64,000 nucleotides of DNA from contig OY759263.1 in assembly GCA_963662155.1 (NCBI GenBank), positions 18,505,894-18,569,893 of the forward strand, read 5' to 3'. Made by a program: the position numbers and the translations under genes. Below the pieces are notes generated by a model. That model did not search any database. It saw nothing but the letters and a program-made list of their open reading frames with translations, and was not told the DNA's origin. Positions 1-13,693 of this stretch are shown here, in pieces (the stretch's first letter is position 1; every line of letters starts with the position of its first letter). The stretch is from Lamellibrachia columna. Taxonomy: Eukaryota > Annelida > Polychaeta > Sabellida > Siboglinidae.

Positions 1-87
1 AAATATACTGGTAGTTTAGCTTAGAAAATAATTAATCTTTATAAAGCCAAGGCATTTTAACTGTTTCACCATCATCATCTGTACCAA

Positions 88-545
88 TGGCAATAGACTA
101 CTTGTTTTGATTGGACAGTAAATGTACACCAATCATGTGTAACAATATTACTTGTTCTGACTGACAGTAAACGTACACCAATCATGCATACCAATACACT
201 ACTTGTTCCTACCAACAGTAAATGTACACCAATGATCTCATTCTGGAATCTGCACCATTTCACTACTTGTTCTGACAGTAAATGTACACCAATCATGTGT
301 ATCCAATATACTACTTGTTCTGACTGAATCTACTACTTGTTCCTACCGACAGCAAATGTAAACCAAGCGTCTCATTCTCTACCAAATACACTACTTGTAC
401 TGACAGTAAATGTACACCAATCATATGTATCAATACACTACTTGATCTGACTGATAGTACTTGCACACCAACCATCTGTTCCAATACACTACTGGCACTA
501 ACTATACACCAATACACTACTTATTCTGACTGATAGTACATGTAC
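88..545. repeat. Degenerate minisatellite, unit about 55-60 bases
   Basis: Roughly eight diverged copies of a unit that contains the words 'ctacttgttctgac', 'cagtaaatgtacacc' and 'aatcatgtgtacc'. Copies vary in length by internal deletion. No coding signal is visible in it. Confidence 0.75.
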
Positions 546-2823
546 TCCTAACATATTCAATTCACCTTTCACTCATCCAGGGGTAGAAATCAGCACACTT
601 TCCTGACAGACACCCCAGTATCCGAAAGACCTTGGCTGATAGATCAGACATGAGTACAACCTGTGTCACAGTTTATGGCTGTTTGGTGTGTGGCAGGTGC
701 AGAAAAGTGACAAAAGTTTTTCTCACGAATGACAAACTTCTTCTCTTTCTCATAGGTGTCGGAGCTGCTTGAGTCACCCTCGGTTATGTCGCTGTTATCA
801 CATAGTGTGCATCATCTGCACCAATGTCTTTATTCTCACTGAATCTGATGGAAGCTTCACATAGGAGTAGTCATGATCAACGTTCATTGGTGCAATAATG
901 TCATCCGTGACTACAGCAGCATTCGCGAAGTGTCGCACTTGAAATATCGTTACCGGATCGATTTGCATTTCAGCATCAGTTGTATGTAAGTGCCACAGCA
1001 GTAGTAGCAGTGATGGCACTAAAGGTGACATCCGTAATGTAAAGATTGACGGCATCACCCGTAGCGCTGGATGCTTCAAAACTAGTACCTGTACTTGTAC
1101 GAACCAATGGTGAATCCTTCATCTGAAAAGATTACACATACAGTGACTTGAAAATTTAACAAAATTCATCTTTTGCATAATAAAAATGAATCACAATGTG
1201 AGAAACTTTCTCTTGTATATATTATTTTTAGAATATAAGAGTGCCAGTGTCATATAGAATGTATAAAGTAATCAACCACAGGGAAAAGCATTTTCCCTAT
1301 GGAGCCATGTTAATTCAACCAATGGGTCTTTCAGTGATCTCTTAATGTTTTTAATGAATCTGTTTGGTCAGTTTGACGAATGCCACTGATAACATAACCA
1401 AACGCATGTAACCAAAATTGTAGCATCCTAGCTCCAAAGTGCATTATATTATCTAATCAACATTGCACTGTTTTCAATGGGCCAGGGAGGTCAAAATTCT
1501 ATAAGGGGTCCAAATTCCATAACAAAATATGGACCCATAAGTACACTTTCTATGGGGTTCCTTATTTTATATCTGACACTCGATTTAGATAACATAATGC
1601 ATGAATATTGTTATTGGACCAAATGCAGATCTATGCTTGTGACATCTTTACCTTATAAATGCTGCACGCACACACACATGTGTATATATATATATATGTA
1701 AATATATATATAATTATTAGGTATTATACTGAAAGCATCTGCTAGATAGTATGGTGCATGGACAAAAGCCCCTCTCGACAAAAGCCCCACAGACATAAGC
1801 TTGTTTCAATTCAATTATACTGTTCATGACTGTTGCTGTAGTACACAGAGACAAGATATTGTCATGAATATACTTCAGGCATGTGGTCAATTCCATTCCG
1901 GAATTGGAACTGACCCTCAATTCCAGTTCCGGAATTGGAATTGACTTCAATTTTTTTTTTTATTGAATTTATTTTTCCGAAATTTATTTTTTGGGAATTG
2001 GAATTGATTTTGTTGGAATTATTGACTTGATACTGTTAATATTTACCCTTATATTTACTTATATTACTTTTAAAATCATATTTGTCTGCTATTAGCATGT
2101 CACCCTGAATCTGGTAACAGCCAGGAAGTTGTCAACATTACAGCATAGACACTGTCTACTCTGTTATTGAAACATTGTGACCAAGAACAATATAATCAAG
2201 CATTTGCATCAAAAAGAAATACAAAGTTACTGTAACAGACAGTAAAACCAAAATCAGACCATTCAGGCCTCATTTTCTTTCTCAGAGTACAAGGTTTATT
2301 TACAGAGATTGCCAATTAAGGGCACCTGCCTGCTCATTCCCTTTGTGTGAGAGAGGAAGCCTGCCCCACTTGAATGCAGCCCCTTGTTTATCCAAGCTTA
2401 ATGTTCAGCCCACAAGTTTCCCATACTAAACATGTCACTGGTCACCTGTACAATGCTGTTACATGTGGCTGTAGGGTTTGCCCTTTGTAGTAATTAAAAA
2501 TGTCCCCATGGAGAATACATGTTGGAGATTAGGATGTTGAAGGCTCAAACTTTCCAGTAAATTTGATGAAATATCAATGATACCACAACTGATAGCGATA
2601 TAAATCCGCCTCCTAGTATATTTGCTCCCCCCCCCCGGACATCTGCCCCTTTTTTCTATGATAGTTGACAAGTGAAAATCAGTTTGCAGTTTTATCATTA
2701 TTACTACAATAACATAACATTCAATGACAAGTCAAAGTCACTTTAGCCTAATGCAATGGCCTATCCCCTGGAGTGTGTATGAGATGATCTTGTCACCAGT
2801 TGTCTTTCAGGTATCATTGATAG
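546..2823. other. No recognised gene
   Basis: Intergenic or intronic sequence. I see only short chance open frames, a short AT run near 1686-1710 and a C-run near 2628. No Cys-patterned exon with matching splice sites was found here. Confidence 0.5.
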
Positions 2824-3040
2824 TCAGATCAGTGGTGGAAGATGGGTTCTTGGGATGATGCTTCCACAAACAGTGGTGGACAGTAACGAGTCAGAGATCA
2901 GCTGGTTTGGAGTGCCCCTGGTATTAGCTGCCTTAGTTTTCAGGTCCTCACGGACCTTGGCAGCTTCTATCTGTGCCGTGTCACCATCATGGTTGCAGGC
3001 AGTCTTGTTGATCACATTCTGGATCTGGAGATCAGATCAG
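2824..3040 (-). mobile_element. Possible FLYWCH-type protein fragment (transposon remnant)
   Basis: On the minus strand the frame reads a His-Asp stretch (ACNHDGDTAQIEAAK), then a Lys-rich helix (VREDLKTKAANTRGTPNQ), then LISDSLL. This matches the general layout of the region just after the FLYWCH zinc finger in MULE-related or host FLYWCH proteins, where a His-Pro-Pro-Asp-like motif is followed by a helix and an 'I-[IV]-x-[DE]-[SA]-L' motif. I recognise it from family memory only. No Cys-rich FLYWCH core was found upstream, and the frame breaks on both sides, so it is at best a decayed fragment. Confidence 0.35.
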
Positions 3041-3830
3041 TGACCACAGCACCCTTGCATGATCAGGATCGACGCTGGCTTCACTCCCAATGAAGAGTAA
3101 TCTTGTTGGTCCCCCTTCTTGGTGTAGGAATGACACTCAAAACATAGCTTCTGACCTCCTCAAATGCTAGTAGTAATTTCCATGGTGAAGTTATAAGTGA
3201 ATTCTGACAACTCTGGCTTGTGCATCCAGTTTTATAGGAAAATGGAGTCACTCCAACTCTCCATGGTAAATGCAATTCAAAAGAAACCTTGTTGAGATGG
3301 CTTGTTTCAAATATCCTCAATTGTCCTAACATGTCCAGGTCCTAATGTCACTGGCTTCTTCCACAATTGCAATAAAGATAATCCTTTGATTACAGGATCA
3401 TCTCCAACTACATAAAGTAATTTACTTGGCTGATCTGACACAAAGAACATTAATTGCAATTAGGATAATATATATCTTGAATTCATGTTCAGAAATAAAA
3501 AAATAAGTTAAAAAAAAAAACATTTCTTAAAAAAACTTACAAATAATCCAGAAGCTATGGACAGGGGGCAAATGTCCAGATTTTGAATAAAGGCAAGGGG
3601 CTAATGTCTGGGGGGGCAAGTGACAAAGGGGCAAATGTCTGGAAGGGGGGCAAATGACCTGGACCCGATATAAACAGGGGAAACTGTTCAAAACTCAGAT
3701 TAATGACCCAACTGTCCAGGGCTGTCCAAAATGTCTGGTTTTGTTGGCAAAAATCCAGAAGAGGTGTCGCAGCAGAAAGTACATATGAAATGGCTGGATG
3801 CCATTTTAAAGTTTTTATATGGCAAACCTG

Positions 3831-6517
<2,687 letters not shown>

Positions 6518-6518
6518 T

Positions 6519-6683
6519 GCTAGCAGCGTGACTATGCTTTAAACAATTGGCACATATCTCAGGAGGGCGGGTTACGCATTGATGGAAAATTGTTGGGCTC
6601 TCGATAAGCCAGTGGCTTCCTTGCCACTTGGTATCTGGGCCAATGCTTTGGATGGCAATCTCGTTAAATCTTGTTAAATCTAG
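6519..6683 (+). mobile_element. 5'-truncated LINE copy, 3' end only
   Basis: The sequence from 'tagcagcgtgac' to 'ttaaatcttgttaaatc' matches, in reverse orientation, the 3' end of the LINE at 60605-61265. Shared words include the 'cacatatctcaggaggg'-like stretch, the 'ctctcgataagcca' stretch and the terminal 'ttaaatcttgttaaatc'. A short-repeat 3' tail of this kind is typical of CR1-type elements. It lies in the intron or flank just upstream of exon A1, sense to the gene. Confidence 0.7.
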
Positions 6684-6737
6684 GATGGTGTACACAGTTG
6701 CACAATTGGTGCAATACAATATGTGTGCAAGTCGAAG

Positions 6738-6812
6738 TACACACGCGCGCGCGCACGCACGCGCGCACGCACGCACGCACGCACACACACATACACATAC
6801 ACACACATATGC
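6738..6812. repeat. CA/CG-rich microsatellite upstream of an exon
   Basis: Alternating purine-pyrimidine run (cacgcgcg..., then cacacacatacaca). It ends about 47 bases before the acceptor of exon A1. Confidence 0.9.
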
Positions 6813-6858
6813 AGATCCTTCTACAATGTCATTCACCGTGGTAAGCATTCTGTTACAG

Positions 6859-6975
6859 ACATTGATGAATGTGTAGACGCGAAATGTGACGTCAACGCTG
6901 TCTGCGTCAACACTGCGCCTGGTTATGCGTGTTCATGTAAGCCAGGCTTCGAGGGCAACGGACACTACTGCCAAG
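6859..6975 (+). CDS. EGF-like exon A1 (calcium-binding)
   Basis: Exon of the EGF-NIDO-AMOP gene, 117 bases, entered after 'tgttacag' and left at 'caag|gtacg', phase 1 on both sides. It encodes one complete calcium-binding EGF domain: DIDEC start, six cysteines (DEC, AKC, AVC, YAC, SC, YC), an 'N-T-x-x-G-Y' hydroxylation/calcium region and the ending FEGNGHYCQG. Such domains are rigid calcium-stabilised units in extracellular proteins. It is the first exon I can place; its DIDEC start needs a G supplied by an upstream exon outside what I can identify. It is the first copy of module A (also at 18757 and 34539). Confidence 0.9.
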
Positions 6976-7365
6976 GTACGTTGTCGTTTGTCAAAGTCTT
7001 CAGGCACCACTCACGACTCGCAGCCGTAGACATATCTCAATGACTATAATTGTCATAACATGTGTGGCTGAATACCGTTGTTTATTTGTTTATGTTTATC
7101 ATAGTTATTATGTTTCAAGTACCTCCATTCATCAATACTAAATTCTACGGATGCATGTTACCTACAATATTATGGTTTTTTTCTGGTAGGCTGCAAGACA
7201 ACTCATGGGCATTTAATTTACAGCTAATTGTATCGTTGAATTATTTCGTACTAGTACTAGTACTAGTAATCATATAATAATTATAGTAATAATAATAAAA
7301 AAGTATTTATATGGCGCCCGATCAATGAAGATTACTCAGGCATTTTACATACATGCAATTATAAT

Positions 7366-7392
7366 TTGTAAAATAGTATTAATTATGTTAAA

Positions 7393-7457
<65 letters not shown>

Positions 7458-7481
7458 AACATAATTAATACTATTTTACAA

Positions 7482-7483
<2 letters not shown>
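7366..7483. repeat. 30-base perfect inverted repeat with an (AT)n loop
   Basis: The arm 'tttgtaaaatagtattaatt...' at about 7366-7396 is repeated as its exact reverse complement at about 7452-7482, with only an (AT)n tract between. The whole segment can form a cruciform or hairpin. Confidence 0.9.
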
Positions 7484-7567
<84 letters not shown>

Positions 7568-7615
7568 ATATATATATGTATATATATATATATACATACA
7601 TATATACATATATAC
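7484..7615. repeat. (AT)n microsatellite with tatgta interruptions
   Basis: Long AT run with a few G or C interruptions, directly next to the palindrome at 7366-7483. Confidence 0.95.
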
Positions 7616-7772
7616 ATATATTTCACACTGCGGCATTGTCTTCGCTGTCGTTACGGAATCGGGCAACCGATTCCACAGATTGGCGGCGGCGACAGCTAAT
7701 CGACGATCGCCACGCGTGAGTAACCCCGCGAGAAAGTCCGGTGCCAGACCATTCATCGCGGAATACGTATAG

Positions 7773-8436
7773 TAGTCCAGTAGTCCAGTAGTCCAGTAGT
7801 CCACTGGATAGGTGGAAAGACTGTACACTTTTTGATAAAAGCAAGACACTTGGCTCATCTATCTTACATACCAAGGTAACCATTTTAAAAATTGGAGGCA
7901 TTCCAGATTTTGCTGGCCATTTTTTTTAACGGCAGCCGCATTCAATTTCCCCATATCTTAATAACTGCATCACCTAGAGCTTAAATTTTGGTGTATAAAT
8001 ATAGGTTTTAGGGGTAAACCATTTCAATTGTTTTATTTTTGAACTTCTCCGACATACATATCCGACATTTTTAAAGATGGCGTTCGTCAATACAAATGTT
8101 GCGATATCTTAGCAACTACGTCACATAGAGCCATAATATTTATGGTTTTGTATAGATTGGTGGGTAGCGATTTCAAAAATGTTACCATTGCCCTTCGCCG
8201 ATATTCATATATCCGCCATGAAAGATGGTGCCTGTCAAAGCCTATTATTCCCATATCTTAAGAACTACATAACCTAGAGCCATGTTGATGTCATAATATA
8301 GGTGTTTTAGATGCGATGATTTCAAATATATTATTTTTGACCTTCGTTGACTTTCAGATATCCGCCATTTTGAAAGATGGTGCTCGAAAAAGCTTGTTAT
8401 CCCCATATCTTAAGATCTACATATCCTAGAGCCTTG
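7773..8436. repeat. Left inverted terminal repeat
   Basis: Pairs with 12057-12626 in reverse complement. Landmark matches are 'ggaggca(t/c)tccagattttgct', 'ccatatcttaataactgc', 'ttttgaacttctccgacat' and 'cgtcaatac'. Inside, a roughly 120-130-base sub-unit recurs about three times. Confidence 0.85.
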
Positions 8437-8726
8437 GTAGAACTTCTCTCGGGATAGCTGCCGAGGGAGCACCTGCAAGAGCACGCAGCGAAGGCGTTAC
8501 ACTATTGAAAGATTACATGATGCCCAAGCCGTGCGTTTGCCTCTTCCAGCGAAACAAGATGTTGTATCACGCTCGGTCAGTGCATGGAAGGCAGGCAGTG
8601 CCTCGCACTTGTCAGCACCAAGCACGTGTGCAATAGCAGTTGCATCGACGTATCGGGATGATTTCCCTGTGCCGATCGTTACCACAAGACCTTCACAGCC
8701 AAGTCTGTGAGCAAAGCTGACAGCTA

Positions 8727-8915
8727 GTACGACAACGTCGGTATCAACAGTTAGTACGACAACGTCAGTATCAACAGTTAGTACGACAACGTCAGTATCA
8801 GCAGTTAGTACGACAACGTCAGTATCAACAGTTAGCACGATAACGTCAGTATCAATAGTTAGTACGACAACGTCAATATCAACAGTTAGTACGACAACGT
8901 CAGTATCAACAGTTA
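8727..8915. repeat. 27-base minisatellite, 7 copies
   Basis: Unit 'gtacgacaacgtcagtatca' plus 'acagtta'. On the minus strand it repeats the peptide TVDTDVVVL, i.e. the conserved acidic motif of the surrounding decayed ORF. Confidence 0.95.
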
Positions 8916-8937
8916 GATAATAATAATCGAGACCAGC

Positions 8938-9441
8938 GTCGTGTACTTGGCAGGCGACGTCGTGTACTTGGCAGGTGACGTCGCGTACTTGGCAGGTGAC
9001 GTCGCGTACTTGGCAGGCGACGTCGTGTACTTGGCAGGCGACGTCGTGTACTTGGCAGGCGACGTCGTGTACTTGGCAGGTGACGTCGTGTACTTGGCAG
9101 GCGACGTCGTGTACTTGGCAGGCGACGTCGCGTACTTGGCAGGCAACGTCGCGTACTTGGCAGGCGACGTCGTGTACTTGGCAGGCGACGTCGTGTACTT
9201 GGCAGGTGACGTCGTGTACTTGGCAGGCGACGTCGTGTACTTGGCAGGTGACGTCGTGTACTTGGCAGGCGACGTCGCGTACTTGGCAGGCGACGTCGCG
9301 TACTTGGCAGGCGACGTCGCGTACTTGGCAGGCGACGTCGCGTACTTGGCAGGTGACGTCGTGTACTTGGCAGGCGACGTCGCGTACTTGGCAGGCGACG
9401 TCGCGTACTTGGCAGGCGACGTCGCGTACTTGGCAGGCGAT
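8938..9441. repeat. 21-base minisatellite, about 24 copies
   Basis: Unit 'gtgtacttggcaggcgac' plus 'gtc', with g/a and c/t variants. On the minus strand it reads [14 protein letters not shown], an expansion of the IACQxRD motif of the surrounding ORF. It is a multiple of three and keeps the frame open. Confidence 0.97.
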
Positions 9442-9883
9442 GTACAATGTTGAAAACAAGTTGCGGTCATGTTTCAAGGACAACAACTGTTGTTGTGCAT
9501 GTGATTTTCGTTTCACAAGATGTCGCATGAAGAGACGCAGCTTATTCATTGGGATTGTTTCGTTGACTGTGTTTGTGCGGTCCACCAGACGTCTCTTATA
9601 GAACTCCTGGTCTTCTCCAAGTTTCTTCATCTTGCTGACGGAATCAACAACTGTTACCTCTGCCACCACAAGTGTGTCTAGAACTAGGAGATCTCCACTG
9701 GTATCCCAGAAGGGGTTGCCCATCTCCTTCATTGTCGTGATCAGAAACTTCACATATTTGAGGAAAGCCACCTTCGTGCCTAAAGAAAGATAAGCAGCAT
9801 TCTGGTAAGGACCACTGTTATAAGCAGTAGCCACAAAACGGACAGATGAAGCTAGAATAGGTATATATCTTAATTGGATAGCA

Positions 9884-11322
9884 GTGGTGTCCAGCTTCTG
9901 TCTCGTGAGGCAATGCTTTTGTTTGCTGCATCGTGTTGGTTGATTGCGAGCATGACGTCTCGCGCGCTTGATCTCCTGGTGAATCTGGTATACTTTGATG
10001 TTTATAGCAGAACCGCCAGTAAGACTGGTTCGCCAGGTAGGTCGTTCTTCAGCGACTGTTTGCCAGTGCATAGGATCGATGCCATAATCTTTCAGGCCTG
10101 TTTTTATGACATCTTTGTATCTCAATTTGGGTCGGCCAGTTGGTCGTTTGCCTCCAGTTAACTCCCCACACATAATTTGTTTAGGGAGGCGGTCAATGGG
10201 CATACGGTGTACGTGACCAAGGAAGGCGGTCAATGGGCATACGGTGTACGTGACCAAGGAAGGCGGTCAATGGGCATACGGTGTACGTGACCAAGGAAGG
10301 CGGTCAATGGGCACACGGTGTACGTGACCAAGGAAGGCAGTCAATGGGCATATGGTGTACGTGACCAAGGAAGGCAGTCAATGGGCATACGGTGTACGTG
10401 ACCAAGGAAGGCGGTCAATGGGCATACGGTGTACGTGACCAAGGAAGGCGGTCAATGGGCATACGGTGTACGTGACCAAGGAAGGCGGTCAATGGGCATA
10501 CAGTGTATGTGACCAAGGAAGGCAGTCAATGGGCATACGGTGTACGTGACCAAGGAAGGCGGTCAATGGGCATACGGTGTACGTGACCAAGGAAGGCGGT
10601 CAATGGGCATACGGCGTACGTGACCAAGGAAGGCAGTCAATGGGCATACGGTGTACGTGACCAAGGAAGGCGGTCAATGGGCATACGATGTACGTGACCA
10701 AGGAAGGCGGTCAATGGGCATACGGTGTGCGTGACCAAGGAAGGCGGTCAATGGGCATACGGTGTACGTGACCAAGGAAGGCGGTCAATGGGCATACGGT
10801 GTACGTGACCAAGCCAACGTAGCCATCTCTGTCTTCAAATGCTGATTAGTGGAGTTGAGTTGTAGCATTGTTGGATTTCCAGGTTGGTAATTTTGTCTTG
10901 CCATTTACCGCAAAGGATAGTACGTATGCAGCGTAGGTGGAAACTGTTTAGTTTCAGTTCCTGTTTATGATAGTTAGTCCAGGTCTATGCACCATACAAA
11001 AGGATGCTGAGCACGCATGCATGATACACTTTCAGTTTTGTATGTAGTGTCAGGCTCTTGTTGGACTAAGCTCTTTTTGAGAATCTTCCAAAGGATGTTG
11101 CAGCTTTACCTAGTCGTGTGTTAAGTTCCTTGTCAAGTGAGAAATTGTGGGACATGATGGAGCCTAAGTATGAGAAGTTCTCCACGGCTTCGAGTGCTTC
11201 ATCATCGAGAGTGATTTTGGCTACTTGAATCCCGTGGCTCATGATGACAGTCTTTTTGACACTGATTTTGAGGCCAAACGTTGAGCAAGTATTGGAAAAG
11301 TGTCTATGATAAACTACAGGTG
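9884..11322 (-). mobile_element. RTE-like LINE 3' fragment inserted in the transposon ORF
   Basis: Minus-strand reading begins with a reverse-transcriptase thumb region (FSNTCSTFGLKISVKKT, then VENFSYLGSIMSHNFSLD, then LGKAATSFGRFSKR; 11300-11070) and continues, after a minisatellite, with GHVHRMPIDRLP, GELTGGKRPTGRPKLRYKDV and GLKDYGIDPMHWQ..AEERPTWR (10220-10030). This is the usual C-terminal layout of RTE-type LINEs. It is bounded by the 14-base direct repeat 'ttaattggatagca' at 9870-9883 and 11323-11336, a target-site duplication. Removing insert plus one copy rejoins CAHAIQL to RYIPILASSV of the host ORF in frame. Confidence 0.8.
10190..10815. repeat. 37-base minisatellite, about 17 copies
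   Basis: Unit 'ggcggtcaatgggcatacgg' + 'tgtacgtgaccaaggaa'. On the minus strand one unit encodes FLGHVHRMPIDRL, the conserved GHV-x-RMP motif of the surrounding RTE-like LINE, so the array grew out of that motif. The unit is not a multiple of three, so the array breaks the frame. Confidence 0.97.
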
Positions 11323-12056
11323 TTAATTGGATAGCATGTGCACACAAAATATGTTCACAAGCAGTGGTCTCATTTTCCGTGCCCATTCACCCACACACAC
11401 ACACTTTGTAATACAAGTCAAAACAGCTTGCTGTGATAAGATAATGGAGTAATGAACACTTTCACTAGGCAGCAAACGGCGCTATATGAGACCACACATT
11501 ATTGAGATGCAGCTTCTGTCTTTTCCAATCCACGGAGAAACTCGTTGACAACCCGGGACTTTTCTGGTCCAGCCACCATCCACCTCAGTAATGCCACTGG
11601 CTTCTTAATAAGGCTGACTGCTCCCCATCTTCTTCCACATAGGCATTGTTCTGCTCGTGGCTTTCGTCCAATGGCATCCTGGATAATGGTTGATGTGTCT
11701 TGTTGACTGTGAACTTGCCTTCGCAAAATGATCTGAATACATCTGGGTGTTTGACTTGTAGCGTTTCCATATCCCGTAGACGAATGGCAACAACACGGGC
11801 ATAGTTGTAGTGGTCAGGTGCGTGGAAGAGCCATTGTAGGTTCGTCAAGGCGTCCACGTAGAGAAGGAAATTGCCTTCGTGGATGACTCTGTCCCATGTC
11901 ATCACATCCAACTCCATCTTCAGCGCAAACTGCCAGAACTGGAATTGCGGACTTCGCTCTGTTCTTCAAATGACAAAGATGCAGCTTCTGGTTGAGATGT
12001 TATACACTCGGTGTAAGCGAGATGCACCCAAAAACCTATATTTTCATAACAGTTGT

Positions 12057-12626
12057 ATGCCTGTAGGTGATGTAGTTCTTAAGATATGCGGATAACAAGC
12101 TTTGTCGGGCACCATCTTTCAAAATGTCGGATATCTGAATGTCAACGAAGGTCAAATTTAATATATTTGAAATCGTCGCATGAAAAAACCCCTATATTTA
12201 TTTACATAAACTTGTTGGTTCTAGGTTATGTAGTTCTTGAGATATGGAATAATAAGCTTTGACGGGCGCCATCTTTAAAAATGGCGGATATGTGAATGTC
12301 GGCGGAGGTCAAATATAACATATTTGACATTTGTATTGACGACCGCCATCTTTAAAAATGGCGGATTTAAATGTCGGAGAAGTTCAAAAGTAAAATACTT
12401 GAAATCTTTGATCCCCAAAACCTACACATGGGTATCGAAATTATGACTCTACGTGTCGCAGTTATTAAGATATGGTGAAATTGAATTTGGCGGCCATTTA
12501 AAAAAATGGCTGCCATATCAGAACGCAGCAAAATCTGGAGTGCCTCCAATCTTCAATATGGTTCACTTGGTGTGTAGAATACAAGTGCACAATTCCGTCA
12601 TTTATCTGCACCTATCCTCTGGACTA
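12057..12626. repeat. Right inverted terminal repeat
   Basis: Reverse complement of the left repeat at 7773-8436, with 'caaaatctggagtgcctcca' near 12530-12547 as the clearest match and CTGGACTA as the outer end. Confidence 0.85.
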
Positions 12627-13640
12627 TAGAGAAGTACTTTGTCGATTGGGCGCAAACGAATTGGCAGGCAATGCAAACGTTGCATCACAGGAGTAATGTG
12701 CTAATATTTTTTGGTACGGTAAACGAAGCGGGCTGCGCAGTTTTGCACACTTCGTGAACGCTGCAGCGTTGTCTGCGGAAGGCCGTGCAGCGTTGTCTAC
12801 GGAAGGCCGTGCAGCGTTGTCTACGGAAGGCCGTACAGCGTTGTCTGCGGAAGGCCGTGCAGCGTTGTCTACGGAAGGCCGTACAGCGTTGTCTACGGAA
12901 GGCCGTACAGCGTTGTCTACGGAAGGCCGTACAGCGTTGTCTACGGAAGGCCGTACAGTGTTGTCTACGGAAGGCCGTGCAGCGTTGTCTACGGAAGGCC
13001 GTACAGCGTTGTCTGCGGAAGGCCGTACAGCGTTGTCTGCGGAAGGCCGTGCAGCGTTGTCTACGGAAGGCCGTGCAGCGTTGTCTGCGGAAGGCCGTAC
13101 AGCGTTGTCTGCGGAAGGCCGTACAGCGTTGTCTACGGAAGGCCGTACAGCGTTGTCTGCGGAAGGCCGTGCAGCGTTGTCTACGGAAGGCCGTACAGCG
13201 TTGTCTGCGGAAGGCCGTACAGCGTTGTCTACGGAAGGCCGTACAGCGTTGTCTGCGGAAGGCCGTACAGCGTTGTCTGCGGAAGGCCGTGCAGCGTTGT
13301 CTGCGGAAGGCCATACAGCGTTGTCTGCGGAAGGCCGTGCAGCGTTGTCTGCGGAAGGCCGTACAGCGTTGTCTGCGGAAGGCCGTACAGCGTTGTCTAC
13401 GGAAGGCCGTACAGCGTTGTCTGCGGAAGGCCATACAGCGTTGTCTGCGGAAGGCCGTACAGCGTTGTCTGCGGAAGGCCGTGCAGCGTTGTCTGCGGAA
13501 GGCCGTACAGCGTTGTCTGCGGAAGGCCGTACAGCGTTGTCTGCGGAAGGCCGTACAGCGTTGTCTGCGGAAGGCCGTACAGCGTTGTCTGCGGAAGGCC
13601 GTGCAGCAAAGCGTTGTCACAATCCAAGAGTTGCCGTATT
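12627..13640 (-). mobile_element. LINE portion (CR1/L2-like), right half, split by a DNA element
   Basis: Minus-strand frames read LLDCDNALLHGLP (near 13630), then a large minisatellite, then VQNCAARFVYRTKKY, HITPVMQRLHCLPIR and a stretch ending KVLLY at 12630. The order matches LINE reverse-transcriptase C-termini (SRLDY-x-N-x-LL-x-GLP ... LQ-x-x-QN-x-AAR ... LHWLPI). The protein continues at 7772 on the other side of the transposon. A stop codon after KKY marks decay. Confidence 0.75.
12767..13608. repeat. 24-base minisatellite, about 35 copies
   Basis: Unit 'gcagcgttgtctgcggaagg' + 'ccgt', with only a few variable positions (a/g in 'tac/tgc', 'cgt/cat'). On the minus strand it repeats TTLYGLPQ, an expansion of the LL-x-GLP motif of the LINE it sits in. 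Confidence 0.97.
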
Positions 13641-13693
13641 CACTCCATTATTACGAATACGTTTATTTCACATTAATATACCCCAAAGGTTAG

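Larger units (their letters stand above)
7270..7772 (-). mobile_element. LINE 3' portion (CR1/L2-like), left half, split by a DNA element
   Basis: Minus-strand reading gives a typical LINE reverse-transcriptase C-terminal tail: [16 protein letters not shown], then [16 protein letters not shown]. The 3' end carries an (AAT)n-like tail near 7270-7300 with a 'atggcgcc' word next to it, as at 19105 and 35036. Two AT microsatellites (7396-7452 and 7484-7615) have expanded inside. The upstream half of the same copy continues at 12627; joining the two sides at the 'tatag' site restores the order expected for such proteins. Confidence 0.75.
8450..11990 (-). pseudogene. Decayed ORF of an uncharacterised invertebrate transposon-associated family
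   Basis: Read on the minus strand from about 11990 downwards. In order: SPQFQFWQFALKMELDV and HYNYARV..IRLRDME (11990-11780); HPDVFRSFCEGKFTV and ESHEQNN (11760-11650); a frameshift near 11610; ALLRWMVAGPEKS (about 11590-11530); a stop at 11499; then, across an inserted [39 protein letters not shown] and [14 protein letters not shown]; then the acidic DTDVVVL motif; then ALPAFHALTERDTTSCFAGRGKRTAW near 8520. I recall this motif order from long uncharacterised proteins common in invertebrate genomes; the DTDVVVLAV region resembles a PIN/FEN-like metal site, which is inference. Two minisatellites, a frameshift, a stop and the LINE show it is dead here. Confidence 0.7.
7773..12626. mobile_element. 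DNA transposon-like element with long inverted terminal repeats
   Basis: A 4.85-kb insertion into a LINE. The outermost bases are TAGTCCAG on the left and CTGGACTA on the right, flanked by TAG on both sides (TATAG on the left flank and TATAG overlapping the right end), consistent with a 3-base target duplication. Joining the flanks at this point restores a LINE frame (KVLLY + [10 protein letters not shown]). The inverted repeats are about 570-660 bases and carry internal 'aagatggcggatat' and 'ccatatcttaagaactac' sub-repeats. The interior holds a minus-strand decayed ORF of an uncharacterised invertebrate family. The left terminus is multiplied as about four tagtccag units. I cannot assign it to a named superfamily. 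Confidence 0.75.

Noticed and set aside
798..1079. Minus-strand frame of 93 codons with a hydrophobic start
   Set aside because: The Leu-rich segment could mimic a signal peptide, but it is not N-terminal, no continuation with Cys pattern or splice site is seen, and the neighbourhood has no gene signal.
8497..10257. A 586-codon open frame taken as an intact gene
   Set aside because: It starts inside an RTE-like LINE, crosses the insertion boundary into the transposon ORF and is lengthened by two minisatellites; it is a chimera of decayed elements.
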